The notes under the pieces were generated by a model. It was not told the origin of the DNA, searched no databases, and saw only the letters and a list, made by a program, of their open reading frames with translations. Of a DNA stretch of 64,000 nt, positions 9,209-22,183 are shown piece by piece; position 1 is the first letter of the stretch, and every line of letters begins with the position of its first letter. The DNA comes from Carex sylvatica (lineage: Eukaryota; Streptophyta; Magnoliopsida; Poales; Cyperaceae). The DNA is taken from the NCBI GenBank assembly GCA_964058845.1, contig CAXKVR010000117.1, positions 62,001-126,000 on the forward strand. Direction: 5' to 3'. The position numbers and the translations under genes are program-made.

Positions 9209-12200
9209 ATGAAACATTTATTAGAATCAGGGTGTGATGCTTACTTGGCGGCCGTGGTTTATGCGTCTGCGGCAGTTCCAGAAATCAGCACCATTCCGGT
9301 GGTTTCGGAATTTGTGGATGTATTTCCGGAAGAGATTATAGGGTTGCCACCTGAACGAGAAGTGGAGTTCGGTATCGAATTGGTACCGGGCACAACACCG
9401 ATTTCAAAAGCGCCGTATCGAATGGCACCGGCAGAACTGAAAGAACTTAAGGCGCAGTTGGAAGATATGTTGGAGAGTGGATTTATCAGACCTAGCACGT
9501 CGCCATGGGGCGCGCCAGTATTATTTGTCAAGAAGAAAGATGGAACATTGCGGTTATGTATTGATTACCGCGAGCTGAACAAGGTAACTGTGAAAAATAA
9601 ATATCCGTTACCTCGGATTGACGATCTGTTTGATCAGTTACAGAGATCCTCAATATATTCAAAGATTGATCTGAGAACAGGGTATCACCAGCTGAGAATA
9701 CGGCCGAGCGATGTGGATAAGACAGCGTTCCGTACAAGGTACGGGCATTATGAATACCTGGTTATGCCGTTTGGGCTGACGAACGCACCGGCAGCGTTCA
9801 TGGACTTGATGCACCCCGTGTTTCACGATCTGTTGGATTCTACAGTTGTGGTGTTCATTGATGATATACTGGTGTATTCGCGTTCGCGAGAAGAACATGA
9901 GGTACATCTTAGAATTGTGTTGCAAAGATTGCGTGAACATCAGTTATTCGCAAAGTTGTCGAAATGTGAATTTTGGTTGGAGGAAGTTACATTTTTGGGG
10001 CATGTGGTTTCTGGAAAAGGATTAGCGGTGGATCTCGAAAAGATTCGGGTTGTGACAGATTGGAAAAGGCCGGAGACAGTTACTGAAATTCGCAGCTTTC
10101 TGGGGTTAGCCGGGTACTACAGGAGATTTGTACTTGGGTTTTCGCGGTTAGCCGCGCCACTTACAAAATTGTTGCACAAAGGCGTGAAATTTGATTGGGG
10201 TACCGCGCAAGATAAAAGTTTTGAGGAATTGAAGAGTCGGCTGGTATCCGCGCCAGTCCTTGCTATGCCGACTACTGATAAGGAGTACACGGTTTATACC
10301 GATGCATCTCGATTGGGTTTGGGTTGCGTATTGATGCAAGATGATCATGTAATTGCCTACGCATCTCGGCAATTGCGACCGCACGAGCAAAACTACCCGA
10401 CACATGATTTGGAGTTAGCGGCGGTGATATTTGCGCTGAAGATTTGGCGGCATTACTTGTATGGCGTGAAATGCCGAATCTATACTGATCATCAAAGTCT
10501 GAAATACATCTTCACGCAAAGGGAGTTAAATTTGAGACAAAGGCGGTGGTTAGAATTGATGAAAGACTATGACTTGGATATCCAGTATCATGCAGGAAAA
10601 GCGAACAGTGTAGCAGATGCATTGAGCAGAAAGAGTCAGGTAAACCTGGCGTCGGTGATTACAAGTGAAACACATCTTCTCGAGGAAATGCGCAGAATGG
10701 AAATACATGTTGGCGCGTCACGCGAATTAACATTGGAAGTTGCATCTAAATGTAATAGAAGTGAGGTTGGGACTAGCGCAACTGCAATTGCGTCGGTTGT
10801 GCTAGCAGCGGTTGAAATCCGATCGGAATTACACGAGCAGATTCGTGCAGCGCAACAGAATGATCCGAGATGTCAGAAATTCAAACTGCACTATGAGTCA
10901 AACGCAGATTCACCGTTTCAAGTTCAAGGAGATGGCATCTTGCGGTTTCACGACCGCATTTGTGTACCAAGTAATTTGGAGTTGAAAGATCTGATTTTGT
11001 CAGAGGCGCACGATTCGGGATACGCTATCCATCCGGGAGAGGTAAAAATGTATCAAGATCTGAAGAAGTATTTTTGGTGGCCAAAGATGAAAAAGGAAGT
11101 ACAAAGGTACGTTGAAAAGTGTAAAATATGTCAGCAAGTTAAAGCGGATCGGCAGAGAAAAGCAGGATTGCTAAGACCGCTGGAAATACCTACAAGGAAA
11201 TTTGAATCAATCACGATGGATTTCGTAAGTGGATTTCCGAGAACTGTCGGAAGGTATAATACAGTTTGGGTGATTGTGGATCGATTAACGAAGATAGCGC
11301 ATTTCATTCCGCTTCGAATTGAGACATCTGGGCTAGAATTGGCGGAATTGTTCCTGAAATATCAGTTTAAGTACCATGGTTGCTCGCGTAATATTATTTC
11401 TGACCGAGATCCTCGGTTCACTTCTCATTTCTGGGAGAGTTTTCAAGAAACAATGGGTACCAAGTTGAGATTCAGCACCGTGCATCATCCTCAGACTGAC
11501 GGTCAGTCTGAGCGCACCATTCAGACACTGGAAGACATGTTGCGCTCCTGCGCGCTAAGTTTACAAGGTTCGTGGGTTGATCATTTGTATCTGGTGGAGT
11601 TTGCGTATAACAACAGTTATCATTCGAGCATTGGTATGTCACCGCAAGAGGCGCTGACAGGGCAGCAATGCCGTACTCCATTGTGGTGGGGACCAGCGGG
11701 TACCTATCCACCTACAGGGCCACAAATGTTAGAAGAAATTGCTGAGAAAACGAAGATGGTTCTGAGTCGGCTCAAGTCGGCTCAAGAAAGGCAAAAGAAA
11801 TATGCGGATGTTCACCGAAGACCGTTGGAATTTCAAGAAAGTGATCACGTATGGCTTCGAGTTTCGCCTGTCAGAGGCGTGCATCGATTTGGTGTTTCGG
11901 GCAAGCTAAGTCCTCGATATATTGGGCCGTTCCAGATTTTGCGACGAGTTGGACCGGTTGCATACGAGCTTGCACTACCACCAGCGTTGGACCGGGTTCA
12001 TCCGGTATTCCATGTATCACAGTTACGCAGATATGTGCGAGATCCATTGCATTGTATTGATCACTCGGGTTTACGCGTACAAGATGATCTGACATATCAA
12101 GAAGAACCAATGCAGATATTGGATCGAAAAGAGCAACGGCTACGAAGCAAAGTGATTCGGCTCGTGTTGGTAAAATGGGGACGCCATTCCGATAAGGAAG

Positions 12201-12259
12201 CGACGTGGGAGCTCGAAGAGAGCATCCGAGAAAAGTATCCGGAGTTATTCGACAATTAA
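9209..12259 (+). CDS. Reverse transcriptase-RNase H-integrase-chromodomain polyprotein (1016 aa)
   Basis: The order is RT, RNase H, integrase, chromodomain-like tail, as in chromoviruses. RT has [12 protein letters not shown] and the FIDD catalytic box at 216-219. RNase H has YTDAS (D365) and TDHQSLKY. Integrase has an HHCC zinc finger (HPGEV...CKICQQVK) and a D,D35E triad at D671, D732 and E768 ([22 protein letters not shown]). The GPF/Y-type module ([17 protein letters not shown]) is followed by the C-terminal segment [13 protein letters not shown]...[15 protein letters not shown], which resembles the group II chromodomain of Tekay/Del elements. The ATG at 9209 is only the first ATG after the TAA; expression as part of one Gag-Pol product is the family norm. 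Confidence 0.95.
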   Translation: MKHLLESGCDAYLAAVVYASAAVPEISTIPVVSEFVDVFPEEIIGLPPEREVEFGIELVPGTTPISKAPYRMAPAELKELKAQLEDMLESGFIRPSTSPWGAPVLFVKKKDGTLRLCIDYRELNKVTVKNKYPLPRIDDLFDQLQRSSIYSKIDLRTGYHQLRIRPSDVDKTAFRTRYGHYEYLVMPFGLTNAPAAFMDLMHPVFHDLLDSTVVVFIDDILVYSRSREEHEVHLRIVLQRLREHQLFAKLSKCEFWLEEVTFLGHVVSGKGLAVDLEKIRVVTDWKRPETVTEIRSFLGLAGYYRRFVLGFSRLAAPLTKLLHKGVKFDWGTAQDKSFEELKSRLVSAPVLAMPTTDKEYTVYTDASRLGLGCVLMQDDHVIAYASRQLRPHEQNYPTHDLELAAVIFALKIWRHYLYGVKCRIYTDHQSLKYIFTQRELNLRQRRWLELMKDYDLDIQYHAGKANSVADALSRKSQVNLASVITSETHLLEEMRRMEIHVGASRELTLEVASKCNRSEVGTSATAIASVVLAAVEIRSELHEQIRAAQQNDPRCQKFKLHYESNADSPFQVQGDGILRFHDRICVPSNLELKDLILSEAHDSGYAIHPGEVKMYQDLKKYFWWPKMKKEVQRYVEKCKICQQVKADRQRKAGLLRPLEIPTRKFESITMDFVSGFPRTVGRYNTVWVIVDRLTKIAHFIPLRIETSGLELAELFLKYQFKYHGCSRNIISDRDPRFTSHFWESFQETMGTKLRFSTVHHPQTDGQSERTIQTLEDMLRSCALSLQGSWVDHLYLVEFAYNNSYHSSIGMSPQEALTGQQCRTPLWWGPAGTYPPTGPQMLEEIAEKTKMVLSRLKSAQERQKKYADVHRRPLEFQESDHVWLRVSPVRGVHRFGVSGKLSPRYIGPFQILRRVGPVAYELALPPALDRVHPVFHVSQLRRYVRDPLHCIDHSGLRVQDDLTYQEEPMQILDRKEQRLRSKVIRLVLVKWGRHSDKEATWELEESIREKYPELFDN

Positions 12260-12296
12260 GGTACGAAATCAAGTTCAGCGGACTGAACTTCATTTT

Positions 12297-12310
12297 AAGG
12301 GGGGGAGAAA
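12297..12310 (+). other. Polypurine tract
   Basis: AAGGGGGGGAGAAA lies directly before the 3' LTR, as expected for plus-strand priming. Confidence 0.93.
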
Positions 12311-14926
12311 TGTGACATAATGAATTTTATAATAAATATTTTATACTGACTGATTGAGTTAAGGCGTTAAGAATCGAATAATAAATATAGAAAAACGGTC
12401 CAGTGCGGATGGATGACCCGCACTGCGGGTGGCTTCACCCGCACTGGGACAAGTTCCTTAATAAACGGCTGAAATTTCCTCTGGGTGCGGATGGTGGTGC
12501 GGATGGGCACACGCACTGCGGGTGAGTTCTGTACTCTTCTGAAAATTTCGCTAAGTACTGAATGCGGATGGGAGCATCCGCACTGGCCTCAGTGCGTCCG
12601 CACTAGGCTCGGACATTTTTCTGCGCCGTGAGTGCGGCTGAACGGATCCGCAGTGCGGATGATTGATCCGCACTGGGGTGTGTTTGTTATTTGCGCTGTG
12701 AATGCGGCTGGATGGATCCGCAGTGCGGATGGTTGGTCCGCACTGGGGTCTGTATTTCTGTTATTCTTGTTATTTTGAGGGACATATTTGCAAAATGGAT
12801 TAAATAAACATCTTCTCTCTTTCTCTTTCATCTTTTTAATAAATAAAATATTTACACAAGGGCCTATTTGTAATAAACATTTTCAAGTTGTTAAATATTA
12901 AAAAGGTTGGAGGGTTTATTTGCAAAATTCCAATTATTACTTAAATCCCTTTCTTCTTCTTTCATAATTCGGTGGAATATTAATTCGTGAGGGTTAGGTT
13001 TAGCCGAAGAAAAAGAGAAAGAGAGAGAGAGAGAGAGAAATTGAGTGCGGAAACTGATTGGACTGACCGGAAAATCGAGATTTGAGCTGAATTGACGATC
13101 CTTGATCGATTAGAAAGCTTCAATTTGGTATATATTTCTCCCTTGGTAATTTCTTGAAAATCCTAATTTATTCGATTTATTCGATTTGTCATGATTTCGG
13201 TTGAAACTTGTGATTAGGGTTTCGTAATCGAGTTCTAGCTCGATTTGTTGTTAATTTATGATAATTGATCTTCCTTTTCTCTTGGAAACCCTAATTCAAT
13301 TGATTTGTTATATTTTGGTGAAATTCGAAGTCGAATTTGATTTGAAACGTTATAACTCGATAATCGAATTGATTTGCTTGTGGAATTTGGAATTGAACTA
13401 GGGTTTTGGGGTTGGATTGAAATGGAAAGGAATTATGATAGTTTCATGTGAAACTCTGGAAATTGTTGGAATTAATCGAGTTATAACTTCGTAAAACATT
13501 CGATTCTTGTTATTTGGTTAAACCTACCAATTGAATTGGAATTCGAATTAGGGTTTGGTAATGGTGTTAATTATCAGATACTAATCGAACGCGTTAATCG
13601 AATTAACGTGTAAAATAGGTGGTAATCATACGAGGCAAAGGATTTCTGGGTCGATCGAGACGCCTGAGCCTTAGTCGAGCGTGCTATTACTCAGGTGCGG
13701 GGTTTCTGGACTTGTTTGATATTTTATATTCAGAAATTAAACTGTGTTTCGATTTATATGCATTGCATTGCCTAAATAAAGTGAAACTCGAATTGTTTAA
13801 TCTGATTGATTTGCATGCTGGTATGGTTATTATTTGTGTTGATCTGAATGATCTGATTTTGGAATTAAAGTCACCGTGCTTTATATCACCATCGGTTGGT
13901 GGATATGGTATTATTGTCATCCACCGTGATGACGACACCCAGGGGGTGAATCCGGATTTGTCAAGTCTATGCATGGACTGTGACGCCCAGTATTCTAAAG
14001 CTTTAGATCGTCTGACCTTCGGCAGTTCCCAGTACCGGTTGGGACGAAGGGTAAGTGACTTTGTACTATGATTTTGGATGTGGTGACTGTGTATCGGATG
14101 GCATTACCCAGGGGGTATTGCGTTTGGATGGTCAGTTGGATTTATATGGATTTTTCGGATATGAATTGGAACCAGACTATTAATTAAACAGTTAAGCCTG
14201 TAATTACAGATGAGTGTCATGAGAAAAGGTTTTACCTGGCGCAGCCGTCTGTAGGTGTCTGTAACCCTACAGACGAGTGGGAATGAACTGGGGTCCAGTT
14301 TGGTGGAACATCTGTAGTTACTACCAGATATTCTGAAATCGAGTTAAACCAAATATTGTGTGCTTGAATTTCATCTTGGCAATTCCTGAATTGTGATTTC
14401 ATTTGGATATATGTTGTCGGGTTTGTGTATTCATGTTTATATATGATTATAAACTGATTTGAGCTATATTTGTGTTTACTTTTTGAATATAATCTGTGAT
14501 TGCAAGTCCAGGGACGATATGTGGCAAATTATCGCACTGAGAATTCAATTCTCATCCCCTCTTTTGGGTTACTTTTTCAGGTTCCGGTTCGGCGGATCCG
14601 AGAGAGACACGAGGTCGGTAGGCCTGGTTTTCACCGCTGCTTAGCTGTCTGGTATTGTGACTAGAGACATGTATAGATTTATGTTTTGATTGTATATATA
14701 TATGTGTTCTCTATGTCATTTGGTGATACGTATCCATCGAGATACGGATTTTGTATGATATTACCTGACCAGTTGGGATTTATGAACTGTTTTTCTTAGT
14801 TATTTGTTTGTTTTGTTGGTGTGTTTTACTTTCTATTATATCGTACTTGCCTTGTAGGCATACGGGCAACCGTATGTCTACGGCAGGAGGCACCCGTCAC
14901 GCCTCGTGGGGCTGCGGGATGTGACA
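12311..14926 (+). repeat. 3' LTR
   Basis: It is 4 bp longer than the 5' LTR because of one extended GA run (near 13021-13040). By eye about 10 substitutions distinguish the two. It ends GATGTGACA and is followed by the CCAAA target duplication. Confidence 0.97.
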
Positions 14927-15499
14927 CCAAAAGTCTTTGAACAACCTGCAGAGACTTCTCCATGCATTAGAATGATTGTTTTGAGTATAGTAACAATTAC
15001 ACAAAGAAAAAGTTAATATATATATATTACTTTATATATATATATAGAGAGAGAGAGATTGGCTAAGGTCGTAATGGTATGATCAAGGTTTTGATGATAC
15101 CAAATTTTTTTCGTAATTTTTAAAATCTAAACAGGCGACCCAAAATATTCAACATGATATCTGTATTAAAATTTTCTTAGAAATCAAATTTTATATTTTT
15201 TTGAAATTTTTTTGCTATTTAATAAGATCGATAGAAAATTTTTGTTTTTCAATGACTCAGAATGATCTAAAAACAATAATTTTGTATCCATCTTAATAAA
15301 TAGTAAAAAAGTTTTAAAAAATATAAAATTTAATCTTAAAAAAAATAGTTTCCAAAAATTTCCAAAAACAAGCTAGCCTGAAGACAAAACCATACAATAA
15401 AAAACCCACACCTGAATTTGTAGTTATATAAAAGCAAAAATGAGTTCAACCAAATTCTAGAGAATGTAACCACCCAGGATGAGCACCATATATAGCCTC

Positions 15500-16628
15500 T
15501 ATTATACCCCAATTTTTTATTTATATCCAAAAAAAATAGAATTTAAAAAAATAACCAAACGGTGGTAACAATTTGAAAAGTATCCAAACCGGAAAATAAA
15601 ATTCTGGTTTCTTGATTAAAAATCGGAAAAAAAATTCCGATTTTAGGATTAAAAAAAAAAAAAAAGTAGAAATAAAATTTTCGTATTCAACTTTTTTCCA
15701 TTTTTTAGCTATTTTTTATTTAAATAGAAATATTTATAATTCATTTACTTTTTGTATTGGAGTATTAGAAATATTTAATATATTTATTTGAAAATAGATG
15801 AAATAATATATAATTTGATTTATTAGAAAGACTGCTACAAATAATCCGGAATAACATTTTTCATGCTGAATTTTTTACAGTTGTAAGAAAAATTAATATA
15901 TTTCTTTATGAATCATTGGAAAAGAAAAAATACTTGGATTCTGAGTTATTGATCCCAGTTTAAAAGTCACTTCTAGGTAATACAGAAAATATTGTGATCA
16001 TTCTAGTACATTTAATATTAAAAAGTTGTATCTATTTTGAGAATTCTTTTTAATAACAATCATTAAATATATTTATTTATTTTTAAAATAGATACAACTT
16101 TTCAGAAATTAAATATATTAGAAAGATGACAATATTTTATGTATTTACTTAGAAGTGACTTTTGAACTAGGATCAATAACTGAGAATACAAATATTTTTA
16201 TTTTTTTTCTAATAACACATAAATAAATATATTAATTTTTCTTACGGTCGTAAAAAATCTGACATGAAAAATGTTGATTCAGATTATTTGTAGTATTCTT
16301 TCTAATAAATCAAATTATATAGTATTTCATTGATTTTCAAAGAAATATATTAAATATTTCTAATAATTCAATACAAAATATAAATAAATTATAAATATTT
16401 CTATTTAAATAAAAAAATGAAAAAAAAAATTGAATCCGGAAATTTTTTTTCCGAATTTTCTGGTTTTTTTTTTAATCCTAAAACCCAAAAACAAATTTCT
16501 TGTTTCTAATCAAGAAACATAAAAGTTTTTTTCCGATTCGGTACTTTTCAAATTTCTACCAACATTTGGTTATTTTTTTAAATTCTATTTTTTATATAAA
16601 TAAAAAAATCTGTATTATACCAATATTT
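15500..16628. repeat. Long foldback, about 1.1 kb, arms of about 0.5 kb
   Basis: The sequence from about 15500 to 16050 is mirrored by 16085-16628. Matching landmarks are TAACCAAACGGTGG with CCAACATTTGGTTA, AATTTGAAAAGTA with TACTTTTCAAATT, and GTTGTATCTATTTT with AAAATAGATACAAC around the centre near 16055. The arms are diverged but clear. It lies in intron 2 of RTL copy 1. Copy 2 lacks the equivalent (about 15190-17125), more likely by deletion because the neighbouring repeat is also truncated there. Confidence 0.8.
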
Positions 16629-16659
16629 GGTACTATTTTTTTTAGGAAGCTAATATTAA

Positions 16660-17380
16660 TATCCACATTCGAGTACTCACAAAATATTTGCACTATAACT
16701 ATCATAACTATTATAATTTTTTGGGAGAACCGCAAAAACTCTAGCACTGAAATTTATTTCTAAGGTATTAGTATCTACGTACGAAAGTATTTATATTAAT
16801 ACACAAAATAATTTATGCTTATGAGGTGAATAATTTTTACATAAATAATTATCTCCAACCAAATCTCTCAAACGTACCTGCACTATAAATACCTACCATA
16901 AATACCTGTGATGGACTACTCAAATTATATTAGGGGACCATACACTTTTTTAGAGATGGACTTTTTTTTCTCCATTCAATTTAATTTATATTTTTGACAA
17001 ATTTGTGAGAAATTTTGCTAATCTAAAATCATAAATGTCTTCTACGTAATTTTCTCTTACAAATGAAATTCATGATGACGTGTTTTGGGCTCGTTGTCAC
17101 ACAAGTATTTATACCTATGCACTGAAGTATTGGGAAAGATTGATGTGGGGATACGGGTTCCCACTATTTCATTGAAGGAGGAGATTGACACGGGGATGAT
17201 TGGAGGACTGGAAAAAAAATGATTATAATAAGTTATGCATTAAAGTATTAATTTATTATTTTTCAAGTACTGATATATTATTTTCCAAGTATTTACATTT
17301 ATGAAAGTTGATGCAAAAATAAGTATGGGAACTAAAAAAGGGACCATATAATGAGCGAGGACCATAGTACATCATTCTTT
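16660..17380. repeat. Dispersed repeat related to 50600-51420
   Basis: Long collinear similarity to 50600-51420 is visible, including TTTACATAAATAATT with TTTACGTAAATAATT, AAATACCTA, and GGGGACTGAAAAA-like blocks. Only the right end (from about 30135) survives in copy 2 of the block. There is no coding potential. The element class is not recognised; it may be a non-autonomous DNA element. Confidence 0.6.
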
Positions 17381-17400
17381 TAGTGTCGATACTCTAATAA

Positions 17401-17789
17401 GGGTAAACTAAGGTGTTCTTAACTCAAAAATATATTGAATTGGCTTCAAACAACACATCAAAGCCGTTGAAACTGTTCTACTTTAAGAGTGATGCATTTA
17501 CACGTCAAATTTATAATTTTCCAAACTTGTTTAGTATAAAGTCAAGCGGTCAAAAAATAATAAAAAATGAACTCATTAAAATTAACTTAAATAATTTTTT
17601 TTTTGTGACCGTGCATTTGATTTCATACTAAATTAGTTCAAAATTATAAAAATTTGCCATGTAGATGCATCACTTATGAAATAGATCGGTTTCAACAGTT
17701 TGGATGCATCGTTTGAAGTCAATCCAATGTATTTTTAAGTTAAGCTCATAAAGAAGCCTGGTGAACTTAAGAACACCTTAGTTCTACTC
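17401..17789. repeat. Foldback MITE, family B, with 9-bp target duplication
   Basis: The termini are GGTAAACTAAGGTGTTCTTAA and the inverse of TTAAGAACACCTTAGTTCTA. The perfect 9-bp direct repeat CTCTAATAA flanks it at 17392-17400 and 17790-17798. Nine-base duplications are typical of Mutator-like elements. A sister occupies the same place in copy 2 (30398-30810), so it is older than the duplication. Confidence 0.85.
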
Positions 17790-18026
17790 CTCTAATAATT
17801 ATTAAATTTTTGATCCATTTTAAGTATTAAACTAAAATAAACTATTAGAGGGGAATTAAGAGATAAGGACCTTCCACATCATATTAAGGTTGCAATTACA
17901 ATCCTGGTAAATAGCAGCAGCTATGGCCTCTATAACATCTGCCAGAACCTTTGGAGCTTTTTTGGTACTTCCACCGTAGATCTCATCCTCTGGCTCTTGC
18001 TTCACTGCCTCTGTAAAACTTTTCAC

Positions 18027-19428
18027 CTATATATTCACGCATCCCAAAATAATAAGAGCTTTCAACAAACCTAATACAAAATCAGGTTATTCTTATTCTA
18101 ATCGTATATGTTAAGATTAACGAATAATGAATAATTATCAAATAAATTGATAACTTATATAATTTAGTTCAAAAATATAATAGACAAATAAATATATTAA
18201 ACAAACACATGTATAAATTATTAATTAAATAAACATGTATGTAGTTATATCATAAAATATAAAAATTCTAATTATTGATCTCATTAATTTAACAAACATA
18301 TAAATTATTAATTAAATAAAATGATATAAAATACTGTAAATCAATTTAATTACTAATTAAAAACTATATAAAATGTTTGATAAATAAATTTTGTCATAAA
18401 TTACTAAGTATATATATTATATTGTATAAATCAATCTTATCATAATATAAAACTTATATATTTATACATATCAATAAAAAAATTCATAAGGAGGTTCAAA
18501 TTTCTCCATTGATATGGTTATTTTTTGGACGTTGATTTTTTTAACTTATTAATTCATATAAAAACAAAATAGAAACATGTTAATTTTTTATGAGAATGTA
18601 AGAAAAAAAAAATAGCTCATATTTACTGGTTTTATTTTAACATATAAATTTAAAAAATATTATTAAAAAATTAAAATGTGAAGACGTAACGGAGATACCA
18701 AAAATAGAGATATTTTTGTCGTCTTCAATTATTATATAGAATTTTGTATTTATTAATTACCTTCTACACTAATGTGTTATTATATAGAATTTTGTATTTA
18801 TTAGTTACCTTCTACACTAATGTGTTCTAAATAATTTATTCATACTCTTATTCAATAAACTAATAAATTTTTATCTTATTTGTACCACTGACCATTACAT
18901 TAACAAAAAAAAAATATTCATATTTGTGTCAGGGAATAGAGAAATTTTTCTATAGAAATTAATAGAAAAAAAGGGAGAGAAATAGAAACATTACATCATA
19001 TTTTTTATTGGTAGAAAAATCGGTGGGAATTCTACCGATTCTAATAAATCAAAAGTTTGGATCGATATAATTCTTATTGATCCTAACTCAGTTTTTTATT
19101 TTTATTTTTTTCCTACTAAAACATAAAATGACTTTAAGAAAATAGATAACGGAACTTAAAATTTAGATCAAATGGAAAATTTTGATATCTTTTTTTAAAA
19201 ACTTTTTTATATTTTAATAAAGATGAAATTGAAGAATTCCATCCATCTAGACGTCAGATTCAAGAAAATAAAAAACTAGCTTAGGATTGGTAAGAATCCT
19301 ATCAATCTAAACTTTTGAACTATTAAAATCGGTAAAATCTTTCTACCAATTAAAAACTGAATATACTCTTTCTATTTCTTTCTCTGTCTTTATTAATTTC
19401 TATAGAAAAAAAAATACCTAGGGAATAC
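18027..19428. other. Intron 1 of RTL copy 1
   Basis: AT-rich intron, collinear with copy 2 (31031-32845) except for a foldback inserted in copy 2. It contains a short duplication, ATTATATAGAATTTTGTATT, at 18731 and 18779. Nothing else was recognised. Confidence 0.6.
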
Positions 19429-19755
19429 CTGTTTATCGAGTTTAGGAGCGTTGATCTGAACAAGAGGGTAAATTTCGTGCCGAACAGCGACACGTGCCAG
19501 CTTCTCATTAGATACATTAGCGGAACGAAGCTTAGAAATGTGACCCGGCTTAAGGTCTGGGTAGGTCACATTCAAATAGTTCGTCATTGCCAGGTTAAGA
19601 GCTGCATCTCCGGTAAACTCCAGTCGCTCGTAAGAGATGGTGCCGTTGGAGTAGGAACCATGGGTTAGTGCATGTTCTAGAAGGCTCGGTTCGCGGAAAT
19701 GGTATCTGAGGATTCGCTCAGCGGAAGAGACGAGGTTGGATTTGGATTGATTCAT

Positions 19756-20333
19756 GGTTAATTGGTGGCGGAAGAACTAGTGACCAAGTGACAAAGGAGG
19801 GGCAAAGGAGAGGGCTTCGTCAAATTGTCAAGTCTTATTGCTTAAGCTTTCCTTTATACTTTTTTTTTGTTTAGTGCCTGTAAGATAAAAGGAAAATGGA
19901 CCCAAAATGCTTCCTTTATACCTTATAATAGCGACCCAATGCTTAATCTGTAAGCTAAAGAAAAAGGGAGCAGCTTGGTTCCGATGTCCATCGGACCAAT
20001 TTTTGATTCAATGGGCATATCTACCGTAGATTTCATCAGATCAGGATGACAGAAATTAACAGAGTTTTATAAACGAATTTGATTTATTCCAAAATAAATA
20101 AAAGAAACCAGATAACCACAGAAACCCAATATATCTTTCGACCTTTCCCCTCCCCTCTCCTCTCGTCTTTCTCTCATCAGCGTCACTTGCACTTCTCGCA
20201 CACGTAACCCTCTGCGCTAGCTCTCTCTTCTGCTTACACAACTCAGTATCACATCTCTCTCTCGATCACACAACTATGTGCCGTCTTTCTCTCTCATAGA
20301 GTGAGTATCAACATCAGATTATCACTTGCAAAT
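19756..20333. promoter_or_regulatory. Upstream region of RTL copy 1
   Basis: This is the presumed promoter and 5' UTR of the minus-strand RTL gene. It is CT/GA-rich at 20130-20300 and collinear with 33173-34027. No specific element can be assigned with confidence. Confidence 0.4.
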
Positions 20334-20699
20334 AGGGGTGAAAACGGAGCGGATAATGCTCATACCAAATATGTATCCGTCTTTTCATGAGTGGATACGA
20401 ACACAGATACGGATAGTAAACATATATAAAAATTAAAAATCAAATCCACATTCACCTTTAATGGATATGAATACGATGCGGATAATCTACGAATACAGAT
20501 TCAAATACAGATACAAAAAAATTAATTGCCAAATAATTAACTCATATAAATAATCCACTCAAATAATCCACTTATATATCATAATATAAGTGTTATTTTT
20601 TACTAATGCAAAAGTAAGAAGAAAAAAAAAATGTTTCAATTTTCAAATCAGTAGAATAAGTTGTGCATCGAGTAATTAAACAATGTACAATAGTTACAT
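20334..20699. repeat. hAT-like MITE, left part, at the edge of block copy 1
   Basis: It starts AGGGGTGAAAACGGAGCGGAT after TTGCAAAT. The same element at 34028-34540 in copy 2 ends in CCGTTTTCAAC followed by TTGCAAAG, giving a near 8-bp target duplication. Similarity between the blocks stops inside the element at about 20699/34411. Confidence 0.6.
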
Positions 20700-22183
20700 C
20701 TATCCTTAGGTGTTTCATTGTGAGAGAGAATCTTCCAACCCACTATCTACTTTTCTAGGAAAAAGTTGTCGGTACTAGCAAATTTATTATTTTTGTTTCA
20801 CATGCACTCCTTAATGCTTGTTATAGAGGATCGAAACTAGGACCCTCAGTCCCTCACATAGGTGGGAGAGTATCACCTGCGGAATATTTTATGTGGAGCT
20901 GTGTGAAATTTTTAATCAAGTCTATTCATTTTGATCGAACGGACCAAATCAGAGAGATTTAAATTTTGAAATATCATTTGATCCGTCCGATCAAAACGAA
21001 CAGACCAGATTAAAAACTCTACACAACTCGTACCCGTACCTGACCCGACCCGACCCGTATCTGACCCGTATCCGTACCCGATCCGTTAAAAATTCAAATT
21101 TCTTTGAAATTTCTAATTTGTCGCCGGTTCAACCGGGCCCGGACCGATCTAATCAAACCCGACCGGCCGGACCCACCGTTCCGTCGGGTTTTTTTTTTTC
21201 TCGGTTTTTTTTTTTCAATATTTAAAGTCTGAAACTCAATTATCAAAATTAATTTTTTTTGCACAAAATAATGATTTCAGTATTGTATTTTTTATTTAAG
21301 GAGTGCCCTTTTAATATTATTTTATTGATATCACTGGCTTGTAAAAATCCAATAATCAATTTCCCTTACAAGCTTGGTTTCAGATCCATATAGCTAGAAT
21401 CAGATTAAAAAAATGAAGACAGAAAATAATTGATTTTATATGTTCTTTATTTTGCATAATATCTACCAAATTTGTCCCTGAACTGAAAACAAATTGGATA
21501 TCATCTTATTCGTATTCAATGTATATCTGTAAATTTAGATATAAATATTCGATATATATATCTATAAGTAGATATATATTGGATATCATATGATTTTTGA
21601 ATTTACAAAATAGATATGATTATGGATATGATAATAGTCGATATCTGTATTTTTCAAAAATAAGAATATCTAATTAGATGTATAGTTTGTAGTGTAAAAC
21701 TTATTATGAAAGAAATTATGTTGTTCATCATTATAATTAGATAAATCGTATAAATTTTAGCTTTGTTATATATTTATATTTTTATACATTTTATTATTGA
21801 AAATTTTACTTTATATTAATTTTGATTTCTTTTATCAATTTCAAGTCTACTTTCATAATCAAATTATATCTGTATATGTATTTATATTCAAAAACTTAAA
21901 ACGGTTTGAACTTTGAAAATGAGATATGAGGAGAGGGTGCATGTTAGGAGCACAAAAGGCATTTTAACCCTCCTTGAATTTTTTATTATTGTTTAGTTTA
22001 GTCAAAAAATTTGAAAAAATAGTAAAAATATTTCAAAAAATGTAAAATTTGGTCTCTAAGTACATTTTAATATGAAGAACACGTTGGAAGGTTTGAATCG
22101 ACTATTTGAACTTTGAAAATGAAGATACGAGGGAAGGACGCACGTTAGAAACACAGAAGGGAGGGTGCATTTTAACCCTTCTC

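Larger units (their letters stand above)
4731..14926 (+). mobile_element. Full-length Ty3/gypsy chromovirus (Tekay/Del type), 10.2 kb
   Basis: This is a complete LTR retrotransposon: two LTRs of 2612 and 2616 bp that start TGTGACATAATG and end TGTGACA, a tRNA-iMet primer site, gag-protease and polymerase frames, and a polypurine tract. The 5-bp target duplication CCAAA (4726-4730 and 14927-14931) is perfect. It lies antisense within exon 3 of RTL copy 1. The very long LTRs and the C-terminal chromodomain-like tail are typical of the Tekay/Del clade. The LTRs differ by about 10 substitutions and one 4-bp GA-repeat indel, so the insertion is recent. One in-frame TAA separates protease from reverse transcriptase. 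All catalytic motifs I looked for are present. Confidence 0.97.
14927..19755 (-). pseudogene. RTL copy 1, 5' part: RNase III domain, disrupted
   Basis: The exons are 19429-19755 (109 codons), 17871-18026 (52 codons) and the first 19 bases of exon 3 (14927-14945) up to the retrotransposon. The product is a class I RNase III domain like that of plant RNASE THREE-LIKE proteins. The signature YERLEFTGDAAL supplies E46 and D50, and VLADVIEAIAAAIYQD supplies D139 and E142, so all four metal-binding acids are present. The signature carries T where copy 2 has I. The splice sites are intact. Exon 3 is cut after VVQRLL by the chromovirus in antisense orientation, so a normal transcript would need to cross 10 kb of LTR element, and the 3' fragment is also damaged. 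A truncated RNase III-only protein could still be made. Confidence 0.85.
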
